From Roseobacter sp. MH60115 (GTDB lineage: Bacteria; Pseudomonadota; Alphaproteobacteria; Rhodobacterales; Rhodobacteraceae): a DNA stretch of 64,000 bases. Made by a program: the position numbers and the translations under genes. How positions within the stretch are numbered: the stretch's first letter is position 1; each line of letters starts with the position of its first letter. Below the pieces are notes generated by a model, which did not search any database, was not told the origin of the DNA, and was given only the letters and a program-made list of their open reading frames with translations. Location of the stretch: the NCBI RefSeq assembly GCF_015644665.1, contig NZ_JADOBQ010000005.1, positions 1-64,000 of the forward strand, read 5' to 3'. Shown one piece after another: positions 26,833-36,653 of the stretch.

Positions 26833-27777
26833 ATGCTGGCGTTTCTGCTGCGACGTATCCTGATTGCCATTCCGACGGTTGTGATCATCTCGGTCATGGT
26901 CTTCGGGTTGCAACATCTGCTGCCCGGCGACCCCCTTTTGGTGCTGGCAGGGGAAGAACGCGACCCAGCGGTCTTGGAGGCGTTGCGCGAAAAGTACCGC
27001 CTGAACGATCCGATCCCCGTGCAATATCTGGCCTGGGTCGGCAACGCCCTGCAGGGGGATCTGGGCGTGTCGCTGCGGACCAATCAGCCGGTGACGGAAC
27101 TGATGGCGCAAAAGCTGCCCGTGACCATTCAACTGGCCCTGATGTCGATGGTCTTTGCCCTTGTGATCGGCATTCCGGCAGGCATCTTATCGGCGGTCAA
27201 AAAGGGCACGGCAACGGACTACGTGGCCAATGTCGTCGCTCTGTCAGGGCTGTCCATTCCGAACTTCTGGCTGGGGATCATGCTGATCCTGCTGGTCTCG
27301 GTGAAATGGCAATTGCTGCCTGCCTCTGGTTATGTGCCGCCTTCGGAGGATCTCTGGCAATCGATCCGCACGATGCTGATGCCGTCCTTTGTGCTGGGCA
27401 CGGCGCTGGCTGCGACACTGATGCGGCATACACGGTCCTCGATGATCGGCGTGCTGAGCGCAGATTATGTCCGCACGGCCCGCGCAAAAGGGCTGGCCGA
27501 ACGCGTCGTCATTCTCAAACATGCGTTGCGCAATGCGCTGACGCCCATCGTAACGCTGACCGCGCTGTTGTTCGGCGAACTCGTGGCGGGTGCCGTGCTG
27601 ACCGAGCAGATCTTTACCATCCCCGGCTTTGGCAAGCTGGTCGTCGATGCGGTCTTCAATCGTGACTACGCCGTGGTGCAGGGCATCGTGCTGGTCACCG
27701 CTGTGGGCTTCATCTTCATGAACCTCTTTGCGGACGTCATGTATTTCATCCTTAACCCGCGCCTGAGGGAGCAGTGA
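26833..27777 (+). CDS. peptide ABC transporter permease (DppB type)
   Basis: 314 residues with six membrane helices and the EAA loop (YVRTARAKGLAERVVILKHALRNAL). The N-terminus (MLAFLLRRILIAIPTV) is typical for the first permease of dipeptide importers. It is followed after one base by the second permease gene. It forms the inner-membrane channel with that partner. Confidence 0.92.
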   Translation: MLAFLLRRILIAIPTVVIISVMVFGLQHLLPGDPLLVLAGEERDPAVLEALREKYRLNDPIPVQYLAWVGNALQGDLGVSLRTNQPVTELMAQKLPVTIQLALMSMVFALVIGIPAGILSAVKKGTATDYVANVVALSGLSIPNFWLGIMLILLVSVKWQLLPASGYVPPSEDLWQSIRTMLMPSFVLGTALAATLMRHTRSSMIGVLSADYVRTARAKGLAERVVILKHALRNALTPIVTLTALLFGELVAGAVLTEQIFTIPGFGKLVVDAVFNRDYAVVQGIVLVTAVGFIFMNLFADVMYFILNPRLREQ

Positions 27778-27778
27778 C

Positions 27779-28666
27779 ATGACTCAGACCGCAACCCAAG
27801 CGCCCGCGCCCAATGATCCCGTGCTGCAGGCCCGCCCCGAGAACCGCGTGTGGAAGAAATTCCGCAGCCACAAAAGCGCTGTGGTCGGCGGCGTGCTTGT
27901 GGTGTTTTTCATCCTGATGGCACTGGCCGCCCCGCTGTTACCGATCCCCGACCCCGCCGCAACTGATTGGGGTGCCGTGCGCAAGGCACCCAGTTGGGCG
28001 CACTGGATGGGCACCGACGAGATTGGCCGAGATGTCATGTCCCGGCTGATCTGGGGCGCGCAGGCGTCTCTGGCGGCGGGGGTCGTCTCGGTCGGGATCG
28101 CTGTGCTGTTCGGCGTGCCTCTGGGCATTCTCGCCGGCTACTTCGGCGGCTGGACCGATGCGGTCATCTCGCGCTGCACCGAGGCTCTGCTGGCAGTGCC
28201 TTTCCTGATCCTCGCGATTGCTCTGGCGGCGTTTCTGGGGCCGTCGCTGACCAACGCCATGATCGCCATCGGCATCTCGGCCACGCCTATTTTCATCCGC
28301 CTCACACGCGGGCAGGTGCTCAGCATCCGGCAGGAAGATTACGTCGAAAGCGCCCGCGCCGTTGGGTTGCCGACGCCCAAGATCCTGTCGCGCTACATCC
28401 TGCCGAACGTTCTGCCGCCCATTCTGGTACAGGCGACGCTGACCATCGCGACCGCCATCATCGCGGAGGCGTCGCTGTCGTTTCTGGGTCTTGGCCAACA
28501 GCCGCCCGCGCCCAGTTGGGGGTCCATGCTGAACACCGCCAAGAATTTCCTCAACCAGGCCCCCTGGATGGCGATGTGGCCGGGGGTGTCGATCTTCTTT
28601 GTCGTGCTTGGGTTCAATCTTTTGGGTGACGGCCTGCGCGATGCGCTTGATCCGCGCGAACATTAA
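27779..28666 (+). CDS. peptide ABC transporter permease (DppC type)
   Basis: 295 residues. The N-terminal cytoplasmic stretch WKKFRSHKSAVVGG is followed by six helices. The periplasmic motif HWMGTDEIGRDVMSRLIWGA and the EAA loop (YVESARAVGLPTPKILSRYILPN) are standard for DppC. It is the partner of the 26833 permease; the gene for the gamma-glutamyltransferase homologue begins 12 bases later. Confidence 0.92.
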   Translation: MTQTATQAPAPNDPVLQARPENRVWKKFRSHKSAVVGGVLVVFFILMALAAPLLPIPDPAATDWGAVRKAPSWAHWMGTDEIGRDVMSRLIWGAQASLAAGVVSVGIAVLFGVPLGILAGYFGGWTDAVISRCTEALLAVPFLILAIALAAFLGPSLTNAMIAIGISATPIFIRLTRGQVLSIRQEDYVESARAVGLPTPKILSRYILPNVLPPILVQATLTIATAIIAEASLSFLGLGQQPPAPSWGSMLNTAKNFLNQAPWMAMWPGVSIFFVVLGFNLLGDGLRDALDPREH

Positions 28667-28678
28667 TCTGGAGGCTCC

Positions 28679-30460
28679 ATGTCCGATTTCACCACCCGCC
28701 CCGAGATCAGAGGCACCTTTGGCGTCGTCACATCGACGCATTGGATTGCGTCAGCGGTTGGGATGAGCATTCTTGAGAAAGGCGGCAACGCCTTTGACGC
28801 GGCAGTGGCGACGGCCCTGACGCTTCAGGTGGTGGAACCGCATCTGAACGGGCCAGCTGGCGACATGCCCGCGATTTTCTACTCTGCCGAAACCGGCGAG
28901 GTCGAGGTGCTCTGTGCGCAGGGCGTGGCGCCAGAGGCCGCAACGATTGAGCATTACACCCAACAAGGCCTGACGCTGATCCCCGGCTCGGGGCTTCTGG
29001 CGACAGTGGTGCCAGGGGCCTTTGACGGCTGGATGCTGATGCTGCGCGATCACGGCACGATGAGCCTGCGCGAGGTCATGCAACCGGCTATTGATTACGC
29101 CACTGACGGTCATCCGGTTCTGCCACGTGTGGCCGATACGATCGCGGGACTGCAAACGTTCTTTGAGGTGGAGTGGCCCACGTCTGCCGCAGTTTGGACC
29201 CCTGGTGGTCACCCGCCAGACCCCCACGGGCTGGTCAAGAACCCTGACCTCGCGGCCACCTATGACCGCCTGGCCTCGGCCACGGGTGACACACGCGAAG
29301 CCCAGATCGACGCCGCGCGACATGAATGGCGCGCAGGCTTCGTTGCAGAAGCGATTTTCGATTACCTCAAGGACGCGCAGGTGATGGACGTGTCTGAGAA
29401 TAGGCACTCCGCCGTTCTCGCCCCTTCGGACATGGCCGACTGGCGCGCGACCTATGAGGCGCCGCTCAGCTACGACTACCATGGCTGGACCGTGTCCAAA
29501 ACGCAGGCCTGGTCGCAGGGTCCTGTCCTGTTGCAGGCGCTGGCCATCCTGAAGGGGGTCGATCTGGGCGCTATGGATCCAAACGGGACCGAGTTTGTGC
29601 ATACGGTGATTGAGGCGATGAAGCTCGCTTACGCAGATCGGGAAGCCTACTACGGTGATCCGGATTTCAGTGAAATCCCGATGGATGTGCTTTTGAGCGA
29701 TGCCTACAACGCCGAGCGGCGCGAGTTGATCGGGGCTAAGGCGTCCATGGCGCAGCGCCCCGGGCGGGTGCCGGGGTTCGAAGCGCTGGCCGACGCCTAT
29801 ATCGACCGCGCGGCGCGCGATTTCCAGGTCGGCGACGTGGCAGCTCAAGAGCCCACCATGTCGCATCTCACTGAGAAGCGCGGCGATACGGTGCATCTCG
29901 ATATCATCGACCGTTGGGGCAACATGGTGGCCGCAACACCATCGGGCGGCTGGCTGCAAAGCAACCCGGTCATCCCGGGGCTTGGCTTCGCACTGAACTC
30001 ACGCGCCCAGATGTACTGGCTGGAAGACGGTCTGCCGACCTCGCTGATCCCTAAAAGTCGCCCAAGGACAACGCTCACCCCCAGCTATGCGGAAAAGGAT
30101 GGCACGCAACTGGTGTTCGGCACGCCTGGAGGCGACCAGCAAGACCAGTGGCAGCTGATCTGGTTCTTGCGGTTTGTGCATTTCGGCATGGGCTTGCAAG
30201 AGTGCATGGATCAGCCGCTGTTCCATTCCATGCATTTCCAGGGCTCGTTTTTCCCCAGAGAGGTCCAGACAGGTGAAATGATGATCGAACCCGATGTGGG
30301 CGACGCGGTGATCGAAGACCTGCGCGCGCGCGGGCACAAGGTGACCGTGGCAGAGCCATGGACGGTCGGGCGCCTGACCGCCGCCCTGCGCGAGCCCGGC
30401 GGGCTGTTGCGCGCGGCGGCCACCCCCCGATTGATGCAAGCCTATGCGGTGGGCCGATGA
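28679..30460 (+). CDS. gamma-glutamyltransferase family protein (Ntn hydrolase)
   Basis: 593 residues, family length. The N-terminal part has the usual ILEKGGNAFDAAVATALTLQVVEP block. The probable self-cleavage site and nucleophile is Thr404 in RGDTVHLDIID, where classical enzymes have T-T-H. Sequence around SGGWLQSNPVIPGLGFALNSR matches the conserved SGG oxyanion region. No signal peptide is visible, so it should act in the cytoplasm on imported compounds, hydrolysing gamma-glutamyl or related amide bonds. Cephalosporin or other acylases of the same family are alternatives. The gene overlaps the DUF1028 gene by four bases. Confidence 0.85.
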   Translation: MSDFTTRPEIRGTFGVVTSTHWIASAVGMSILEKGGNAFDAAVATALTLQVVEPHLNGPAGDMPAIFYSAETGEVEVLCAQGVAPEAATIEHYTQQGLTLIPGSGLLATVVPGAFDGWMLMLRDHGTMSLREVMQPAIDYATDGHPVLPRVADTIAGLQTFFEVEWPTSAAVWTPGGHPPDPHGLVKNPDLAATYDRLASATGDTREAQIDAARHEWRAGFVAEAIFDYLKDAQVMDVSENRHSAVLAPSDMADWRATYEAPLSYDYHGWTVSKTQAWSQGPVLLQALAILKGVDLGAMDPNGTEFVHTVIEAMKLAYADREAYYGDPDFSEIPMDVLLSDAYNAERRELIGAKASMAQRPGRVPGFEALADAYIDRAARDFQVGDVAAQEPTMSHLTEKRGDTVHLDIIDRWGNMVAATPSGGWLQSNPVIPGLGFALNSRAQMYWLEDGLPTSLIPKSRPRTTLTPSYAEKDGTQLVFGTPGGDQQDQWQLIWFLRFVHFGMGLQECMDQPLFHSMHFQGSFFPREVQTGEMMIEPDVGDAVIEDLRARGHKVTVAEPWTVGRLTAALREPGGLLRAAATPRLMQAYAVGR

Positions 30461-31203
30461 CATTTTCCCTGATTGCCAAAGACGGCGATGGCAGCATCGG
30501 CCTGATTGTCGCCAGCAAGTTCTTTGCCTGCGGTGCCGTGGTGCCCTTTGTCTCGGACAAGGTCGCGGTCGCCAGCCAGGCGTTTTGCAATCCTGTCTGG
30601 GGCACCGAAGGCCGCGCCCGGATGATGGCGGGCGAAACCGCAGACGTGGTGCTCAGTGATTTGGTGGCCCGTGACGAGGGCCAGGCGATCCGGCAGGCGC
30701 ATCTCATGGATCTGGAGGGTGGATTTGCCGCACATACGGGTGCCGATTGCGTTGATTGGGCAGGCCATCTGATCCGCGACGATTATTCGGTTGCAGGCAA
30801 TATGCTGGCCGGACCGCAAGTGCTTGATGCAACGTCCGAGGCCTATGCCGAAGGCACGGATCTGCCTTTCGCCGCGCGCTTGATTGCTGCGATGCAGGCG
30901 GGGGAAGCGGCGGGTGGCGACAAGCGTGGTCGGCAGGCGGCAGGGCTCGTGATCCATCGTGGGCAGGCCCACCCTTGGCTCGACCTGCGCGCGGATGATC
31001 ATGCCGACCCCTTGGGAGAGTTGGCGCGCCTGTGGGACGTGGCCCAGGAGCGATACGTGCATTTTGCCAAGGGGATGCCAAGCGCCGAGCGTTTTTCCGG
31101 CTTTCCAACGCGCGAGGGGATTGATGCCGATATTGCCCGCGCCGAAGCGGAACGTAAGGCCGCTGGCCGTCCGAGCCGGTCACATGCGGTTGAGCTTGAA
31201 TAG
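30457..31203 (+). CDS. DUF1028 family protein
   Basis: 248 residues from the ATG at 30457, overlapping the previous stop (ATGA). It begins MTFSLIAKDGDGSIGLIVASKF and contains the ASQAFCNPVWG and HTGADCVDWAGH segments of DUF1028, a predicted Ntn-hydrolase-like fold. The function is not established. Translational coupling to the gamma-glutamyltransferase homologue points to a joint step in breaking down the imported substrate. The C-terminal 60 residues may be an extra peptidoglycan-binding-like or regulatory segment, which I cannot confirm. Confidence 0.85.
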   Translation: MTFSLIAKDGDGSIGLIVASKFFACGAVVPFVSDKVAVASQAFCNPVWGTEGRARMMAGETADVVLSDLVARDEGQAIRQAHLMDLEGGFAAHTGADCVDWAGHLIRDDYSVAGNMLAGPQVLDATSEAYAEGTDLPFAARLIAAMQAGEAAGGDKRGRQAAGLVIHRGQAHPWLDLRADDHADPLGELARLWDVAQERYVHFAKGMPSAERFSGFPTREGIDADIARAEAERKAAGRPSRSHAVELE

Positions 31204-31258
31204 TGCGGGAAGCCCCGCTTAAAGAACACTCTGGTCGTCTATAGCCATGGGAGCCAAA

Positions 31259-31963
31259 ATGAATGTCATGCCGCCCAAAGGTCCGCCGCAACAAGTGCGT
31301 GCGCGCTTGCTTGAGTTGATCAAATCCGGTGATCTCGGATCCGGAGGAAAGCTGCCCACGGAGCGTGCGTTGGCAGACCGGTTCGGGGTCGGGCGGCGTT
31401 TTGTCCGGCAGGCGCTCGACGCGCTTGAGGCGGAAGGTCTTGTCTGGCGAAAACAGGGCAAGGGGACCTTTGCGGGACAACCGACGGACCCGATGGGCGA
31501 TCTGGCCGCCAGGATCACCGGGGAAACCAATGCGCTGGAAGTCATGGAAGCGCGTCTGTGTATTGAGCCTGAACTCGCCGCCTTGTGCGCCGCACGCGTG
31601 CTTCCAGAAGAAGTGACGCGTCTGCGCATGCTGGCCCGGCGGCAATGGGAGGCGACCGATGCGCAGGCGATGGAGCTTTGGGACGGATCCTTGCACCGCT
31701 TGATCGCACAATGCGCCCGCAACCGTCCTCTTTTAACTGCATACTCAATGCTGGATAAGATTCGATCCAATCCTTCTTGGGTCCGTATACGGGCCAAGGC
31801 CCGGACCGAAACGTCTTTGCAAGTCACTCACAGTGAGCACACAGCAATTGTCGACGCGATTGCAGCCGGCCATGCAGATGCGGCGCGGATCGCGATGTGC
31901 GACCACCTTGAGACACGGTTTGCGGCTTTGCGCGATGAATTGGCGACGGAAGAGATGTCTTGA
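31259..31963 (+). CDS. GntR-family regulator, FCD (FadR-like) type
   Basis: 234 residues from the ATG at 31259, chosen because GGGAG lies five bases before it; the ATG at 31247 has no such site. The N-terminal winged helix (LPTERALADRFGVGRRFVRQALDALEAEGLV) is followed by an all-helical FCD ligand domain with the metal-binding pattern typical of that class (D...H...H...H; for example HSEHTAIVDAI). It closes the transport operon and probably represses it through the inverted repeat at 23049. The inducer is likely the substrate or a product. Confidence 0.88.
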   Translation: MNVMPPKGPPQQVRARLLELIKSGDLGSGGKLPTERALADRFGVGRRFVRQALDALEAEGLVWRKQGKGTFAGQPTDPMGDLAARITGETNALEVMEARLCIEPELAALCAARVLPEEVTRLRMLARRQWEATDAQAMELWDGSLHRLIAQCARNRPLLTAYSMLDKIRSNPSWVRIRAKARTETSLQVTHSEHTAIVDAIAAGHADAARIAMCDHLETRFAALRDELATEEMS

Positions 31964-32440
31964 GCACGCATCTTTCAATTCAGCCGGGCGTCAAAGACAA
32001 ATGACGGGCGTTCAACACAAATCCGGTGAGCAATGTTCTGGAAGCAGGACGTGCTGGCGCGGCCTGACTACTTGATCTTTTACTTTTGAGGACGTGCAGC
32101 ATTCAACACAACGGGCTTTCTTCGATCCTCACCCTCAGAGCGCCCTGGTCGCTAAGATTTTTTACTGCATCTGCTCTTGGCTGCAGTACATCAGCCAAGC
32201 GGCTCGCCAGACCGTCTGCGATGCATCGCACAACGGTCGTCTCCAAAAGTGACGCAGTAGTTCGCTGCCATGGAAGCGACCACGACCGTTCTTGGCGAAT
32301 GTAGGATGGTCCGAGAGCCGCCCAGTCAGATTAAGTTTGAAAAACGGCCACGGAATGGGTGAAATTCTTCCAAAGTAGCTGGGCAAAACAGCGATTGCAG
32401 CAACAAGTTGCCCGCAACTCCACCACACTGACCGCATCTT
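31964..32440. other. intergenic stretch before tRNA-Pro, no supported gene
   Basis: About 480 bases with no convincing gene. A minus-strand frame at 32162-32437 is open but shows no ribosome binding site or known motif. The region may hold decayed or repetitive intergenic sequence next to the tRNA gene. I see no integrase or attachment duplication. Confidence 0.4.
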
Positions 32441-32517
32441 TGGTCGGGCTGAGAGGATTCGAACCTCCGACCCCCTGCTCCCGAAGCAGGTGCGCTACCA
32501 GGCTGCGCTACAGCCCG
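32441..32517 (-). tRNA. tRNA-Pro (anticodon CGG)
   Basis: Read on the minus strand this is a full cloverleaf: acceptor stem starting CGGGCTG and pairing with CAGCCCG, D-arm with GGTAGCGC, anticodon stem CCTGC/GCAGG with loop TTCGGGA (anticodon CGG), T-arm with GGTTCGAATCC, discriminator A and encoded CCA. Length is 77 bases. Confidence 0.95.
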
Positions 32518-32573
32518 ACCGATGGCGCCGGGATAGCGCCATCGCAGCGCCATGGCAAGCGCATGATGCACGC

Positions 32574-33524
32574 CTATTTCCCGCGCTTGTCTCTCCGCAA
32601 GAACGGTGACACGCGCGGTGTTGTACCGGTTTCCGGCCGCGACCGGGTCCGCAGCACGGGCTGTTCGGACGCTTCGGATCTGCTTTCTCTCAGAACGATA
32701 AACAGCCCGCTGGCGATGATGATGGCCGAGCCGATGATGGTGTTTCTATCGGGCTGTTCGTCAAAAAAGAGCAAGCCATACATGGTGGCCCACAGGATCT
32801 GTGAATATTGCATCGGTGCGACAATGACGGCCTCGCCATTGTTATAGGCGGCGATCAGAAAACGTCCTGCAGTCCATGCCAGAACCGCGATGATGCCAAG
32901 CTTGCCGAGATCCGCCAATGGCAGAGGCTGATAGACGAGGGGAAGCAGCGCGGCCATCACGACAAAGTTCGCCATCATCGGATAAAGCATGATGACAACG
33001 GAGCGCTCTTCCCGGCCGATCTTGCGCACGATGATCGACGCGAAAGACCCGCAAATTGCCGAGACGAGGGCCGCGAGATGGCCGAGTTCCAGCTCTGCCT
33101 GTCCGGGACGCAAAACCACCAGGACGCCCGTCAACCCGACAGCAACGGCGATCCAGCGGCGCAGTTTGACCTGCTCGCCCAGGATTGGAATGGCCAGAAC
33201 CGTGATCAGCAGCGGCGAGGCAAAGAGGATGGCATAGACCTGCGCCAGCGGCAGGACGGAAAAGGCGTAAAAGGCGCAAAAGCCGGTGATCACTGCAGCG
33301 ACCGTACGCGCGGCCATCCACCAGGGGTGCACCGGGATCAGGGTACCGGGCGTGGCATCGCGCAAGAGGTACAGCATCGCCAGCGGAAAGCTGAACAGAA
33401 CGCTGAAAAACACGATCTGCACGGGGGAGTATCCACCGCCAAGGACCTTGATGATCACGTCATGGCTGGCAAACAGGCCAAAGGCGGTCAGCGCCATCAG
33501 GGCGGCTTTGAGGTTCGGGTTCAT
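32574..33524 (-). CDS. EamA/DMT-family transporter
   Basis: 316 residues from the ATG at 33524; an upstream start at 33617 would add 31 residues without family character. Ten helices form two EamA repeats. The stretch GLFASHDVIIKVLGG is typical of the rhodobacterial branch of the family. The C-terminal tail of about 30 residues is charged and arginine-rich. Its role is export of an unknown metabolite at the inner membrane. It stands alone between tRNA-Pro and leuB. Confidence 0.85.
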   Translation of the reverse strand: MNPNLKAALMALTAFGLFASHDVIIKVLGGGYSPVQIVFFSVLFSFPLAMLYLLRDATPGTLIPVHPWWMAARTVAAVITGFCAFYAFSVLPLAQVYAILFASPLLITVLAIPILGEQVKLRRWIAVAVGLTGVLVVLRPGQAELELGHLAALVSAICGSFASIIVRKIGREERSVVIMLYPMMANFVVMAALLPLVYQPLPLADLGKLGIIAVLAWTAGRFLIAAYNNGEAVIVAPMQYSQILWATMYGLLFFDEQPDRNTIIGSAIIIASGLFIVLRESRSEASEQPVLRTRSRPETGTTPRVSPFLRRDKRGK

Positions 33525-33655
33525 CGGTGTCGGGCCTTGGTCAGAATCAGGCGATTGGACAGGTGGTGCCACCCGTCCGACCCCCACCTTAGACTGCAAC
33601 AGGTCGGGGGCCTGCAAGGCCTGATCGCGCTGGGCGACCCCGAAAATGCGCCGTG

Positions 33656-34762
33656 TTACAGGCTTTTGTCGAGCGCGCCCAGAATTGCATCACCCATCTC
33701 GGTGGTGCTGATCGGTGTGCCCCCTTCTTCCCCCATCAGATCGGCGGTGCGGGCGCCGTCCGCCAGCACCTTCTCGATGGCCGCTTCGAGGCGTGCGGCC
33801 TCGTCGCCCTGATCAAAGGAATAGCGCAGCGCCATGGCAAAGCTGAGGATACAGGCGATTGGATTGGCTTTGCCTTGTCCGGTGATGTCCGGTGCCGAGC
33901 CGTGCACGGGCTCGTAGAGGGCACGCGGTGGGCCGTTCTCGGTGGGCTTGCCCAGGCTGGCGGAGGGCAGCATGCCGAGCGAGCCGGTCAGCATCGCCGC
34001 ACAATCCGACAGGATGTCACCAAAGAGGTTGTCGGTCAGGATCACGTCGAACTGCTTGGGCGCACGCACCAGCTGCATCGCGCCGTTGTCGGCATACATA
34101 TGGCTGAGCTCAATGTCCGGGTAATCGATGTCGCGCACCTTCTGCACGACTTCGCGCCACAGGATGCCGCTTTCCATCACATTGGCCTTCTCCATGGAGC
34201 AGACCTTCTTGCCGCGCCGCCGCGCCAGCTCGAATGCCGACCGGGCGACCCGGTCGATCTCACCTTCGGTATAGCGCTGGGTATTGATGCCCACACGCTC
34301 GTTGCCTTCCTCGAAGATGCCGCGTGGCTCCCCGAAATACACGCCCGAGGTCAGCTCGCGTACGATCATGATGTCGAGCCCGGCAACCACGTCCTTCTTC
34401 AGCGAGGAGAAATCGGCGAGCGCGTCGAAACACTGTGCCGGGCGCAGGTTGGAGAAAAGATCCATTTCCTTGCGCAGGCGCAGCAACCCGCGTTCGGGCT
34501 TCACACTGAAATCCAGATCGTCGTATTTCGGGCCGCCCACAGCCCCCAGAAGCACCGCGTCTGCCGCAAGCGCCTTGGCCATCGTGTCATCATGCAGCGG
34601 CGTGCCATGGGCGTCATAGGCTGCGCCCCCGACAAGGTCTTCGCTCACGTCGAAGGCCAGATCGCGTTTGGCGCCGAACCAGTCGATGACGCGCTTGACC
34701 TGCTCCATGACTTCCGGGCCGATGCCGTCGCCAGCGAGGATAAGAAGGGAAGGGTTGGCCAT
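33656..34762 (-). CDS. leuB: 3-isopropylmalate dehydrogenase
   Basis: 368 residues, the family's usual length. It catalyses the NAD-dependent oxidative decarboxylation of 3-isopropylmalate in leucine synthesis. Visible landmarks are [14 protein letters not shown] at the start, the arginine-rich substrate loop ([14 protein letters not shown]), the conserved Lys/Tyr region ([20 protein letters not shown]), [10 protein letters not shown] and the NAD-binding [15 protein letters not shown] good ribosome binding site (AGGAGA) precedes the ATG. leuD and leuC lie 3-5 kb away on the same strand, separated by unrelated genes. Confidence 0.96.
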   Translation of the reverse strand: MANPSLLILAGDGIGPEVMEQVKRVIDWFGAKRDLAFDVSEDLVGGAAYDAHGTPLHDDTMAKALAADAVLLGAVGGPKYDDLDFSVKPERGLLRLRKEMDLFSNLRPAQCFDALADFSSLKKDVVAGLDIMIVRELTSGVYFGEPRGIFEEGNERVGINTQRYTEGEIDRVARSAFELARRRGKKVCSMEKANVMESGILWREVVQKVRDIDYPDIELSHMYADNGAMQLVRAPKQFDVILTDNLFGDILSDCAAMLTGSLGMLPSASLGKPTENGPPRALYEPVHGSAPDITGQGKANPIACILSFAMALRYSFDQGDEAARLEAAIEKVLADGARTADLMGEEGGTPISTTEMGDAILGALDKSL

Positions 34763-34936
34763 GGAACGTCTCCTGCAAAATCTGTTGCCTGCGGCCTACC
34801 GCGCGGCCCTGTCGGGGTCAAGAAGGCGCGCGGAATGACGAAGGCTGCGACACCGGAACGCATCGGTGTTCTCTGAGGCTTGCGTGGCGGAACCGGCTGA
34901 CCGGCGCTAGAATGACGTTGGACGCGCGTTAAGGAG

Positions 34937-35605
34937 ATGCCGGTGCCAACATCAAGAGCCCGCCAGATTTATGTCGGCGCCGGGTTGGTCTTTCTGATCC
35001 TGCATTCTCTGCCCTTCGCGATCTGGGCAATGCATTCCGGTGCCTTGCTGTTGATCAGTCCGGACATGTCGGAAAGCAGGTTTTACACTCCCGGCGGCAC
35101 CGTCATCAATCTTGCAATTTTTGCGCATATGTCACTGGGCGCGCTGCTGATGGTCTTTGTTCCGCTGCAGTTCTGGCCCGGTTTGCGGGCGCGGTTTGTG
35201 GCCTATCATCGATGGTCTGGCCGGATGCTATGTCTGGGCGCTGGTCTGGTTGGCCTTGCGGGTCTGGCCTATATTTTCCTGCGCGGCACCATCGGTGGGT
35301 TCTGGATGGATATTGGCTTTGGCGTCTATGGGTTTCTGGTGTGTCTCAGCGCAGGGCAGGCCATCCGCTATGCCCGCAGGCGGGATTTCGCAGTGCACCG
35401 TCGCTGGGCGTTGCGGGTTCTGGTTTTGACGTTCGGATCATGGCTCTATCGGCTGCACTACGGGGTTTGGTACTTTTTCACCGAGGGGCTGGCGTCCACG
35501 CCTGAATTCGACGGCACGTTCGATCTGGTGCAGAATTTTGCATTCTATCTGCCCTATCTTTTGGTGCTCGAACTGTGGCTACGCCGCGAGGCCCGCACGG
35601 CCTAA
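34937..35605 (+). CDS. DUF2306 membrane protein
   Basis: 222 residues with six or seven hydrophobic helices. The pattern HMSLGALLMVFVPLQFWPGLRARFVAYHRWSGRM and the later FAVHRRWALRV with paired histidine/arginine motifs fits DUF2306, a family of predicted integral membrane proteins of unknown role, possibly haem- or quinone-related. AAGGAG precedes the start. The stop overlaps the stop of the convergent nuclease gene. Confidence 0.8.
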   Translation: MPVPTSRARQIYVGAGLVFLILHSLPFAIWAMHSGALLLISPDMSESRFYTPGGTVINLAIFAHMSLGALLMVFVPLQFWPGLRARFVAYHRWSGRMLCLGAGLVGLAGLAYIFLRGTIGGFWMDIGFGVYGFLVCLSAGQAIRYARRRDFAVHRRWALRVLVLTFGSWLYRLHYGVWYFFTEGLASTPEFDGTFDLVQNFAFYLPYLLVLELWLRREARTA

Positions 35606-36633
35606 CGCGCGATATCCACCCAGACAAGACGGTGGCGGCTCGCGATCTCGACCGCCTGACCCAAGGGCGTTTCGGGGTCCGGCCACAGCACGCCCGAGCC
35701 GAGGACACGCCAGTCTGCAGACGGTAGCACATAGTCAACCCGCAGATTGCCCGGAACGGGATCGTCCCAATCTGCCGTATCGAAGGGATCGCCCGTGATG
35801 ATGTCACTGCCGGGGCTGCGCGGCAGCGGATCCTGCAGCCGCGGATCATCCAATGTGGTGGTAATCGCCGCCTTGATCCCCTCACCGCCCCGGCGGTCCT
35901 GATTGAAATCGCCCATCAGGATGAACCGGTCTTGCGGTGCCGGGCCAAAACTCCCGGCCAGATAGTGCTGCCAAAAGGTGATTTCGTCATGATTGCGCCG
36001 ACCGTTGCGGTCTTCGGGTCCGTCGAACACCGGCGGGCTGGCGTGGAAAGTCATGATCGTGACCCGGCCGATGTCCGGCACGTCAATGGGCACGGCCCAA
36101 TGAGCCGTGGTCGACAGCCGTTGGATCGCCTGCGCTTCCTCTGACGGGAAGGGTTCACCATCCGCCTGGGGCAGCAGTGCATCCGGGACCTCTCGCCAGA
36201 GCATATCGGTGAAATCCTGCACGGCGTCGACGTCGATCGGGTAGCGCGACAGCACCGCCATGCCGCCCTGACCGGAAAAACGACCATAGCTTTGCGCATC
36301 CCGCGGCCCGCCGCGCCTGCCATCGCCGTCCATGTCGAGACCGGTGGCCATGCCCGTGTTGGGGCGGGCTGCAAAACTATAGGGGAAATCGATGTCCCAG
36401 GCGGTCAAAGCGCGCTGATAGGCCGTCAGCGCCGCGCCGGTCAGATCATAGTCAAACCCTTGCAGAACAAGAACATCGGGGTGCGCTGCGGCAATGACCT
36501 GCAATGTGGCCGTGACTTGCGCATCTTCTCCCCGCGCAATGTCCCGCAGCAAGAGGCCGGGTCCTCTGCGGGCCAGTTCGGTATTGAACGTGGCGACCCG
36601 CAAACTGTCTGCATCCGCGCCGGTCGCGGCCAT
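35602..36633 (-). CDS. endonuclease/exonuclease/phosphatase family protein
   Basis: 343 residues if it starts at the ATG at 36633. The frame is open further upstream and encodes a hydrophobic stretch (SLVGVFFAAVMA) that would suit a signal peptide, but no standard start codon lies before it. The family landmarks are present: ATFNTELARRGPG (metal-binding Asn), LILMGDFNQDR (Asp/Asn), VDYVLPSADW and the catalytic histidine in ASRHRLVWVDI. It is probably an exported metal-dependent hydrolase of phosphodiesters. It overlaps or abuts the membrane-protein gene upstream. Substrate unknown. Confidence 0.78.
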   Translation of the reverse strand: MAATGADADSLRVATFNTELARRGPGLLLRDIARGEDAQVTATLQVIAAAHPDVLVLQGFDYDLTGAALTAYQRALTAWDIDFPYSFAARPNTGMATGLDMDGDGRRGGPRDAQSYGRFSGQGGMAVLSRYPIDVDAVQDFTDMLWREVPDALLPQADGEPFPSEEAQAIQRLSTTAHWAVPIDVPDIGRVTIMTFHASPPVFDGPEDRNGRRNHDEITFWQHYLAGSFGPAPQDRFILMGDFNQDRRGGEGIKAAITTTLDDPRLQDPLPRSPGSDIITGDPFDTADWDDPVPGNLRVDYVLPSADWRVLGSGVLWPDPETPLGQAVEIASRHRLVWVDIAR

Positions 36634-36653
36634 GACTGCCGCAAAAAAAACGC

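Noticed and set aside
32162-32437. Minus-strand open frame next to tRNA-Pro
   Set aside because: Composition (many Trp, Arg, Cys, Ser) is unlike a real protein and no ribosome binding site is present.
32441-32517. tRNA-Pro as a possible integration site of a genomic island
   Set aside because: No integrase gene and no visible duplication of the tRNA 3' end within the window.
33653-34876. A 407-codon open frame opposite leuB
   Set aside because: Antisense shadow; histidine- and arginine-rich composition typical of reversed GC-rich genes.
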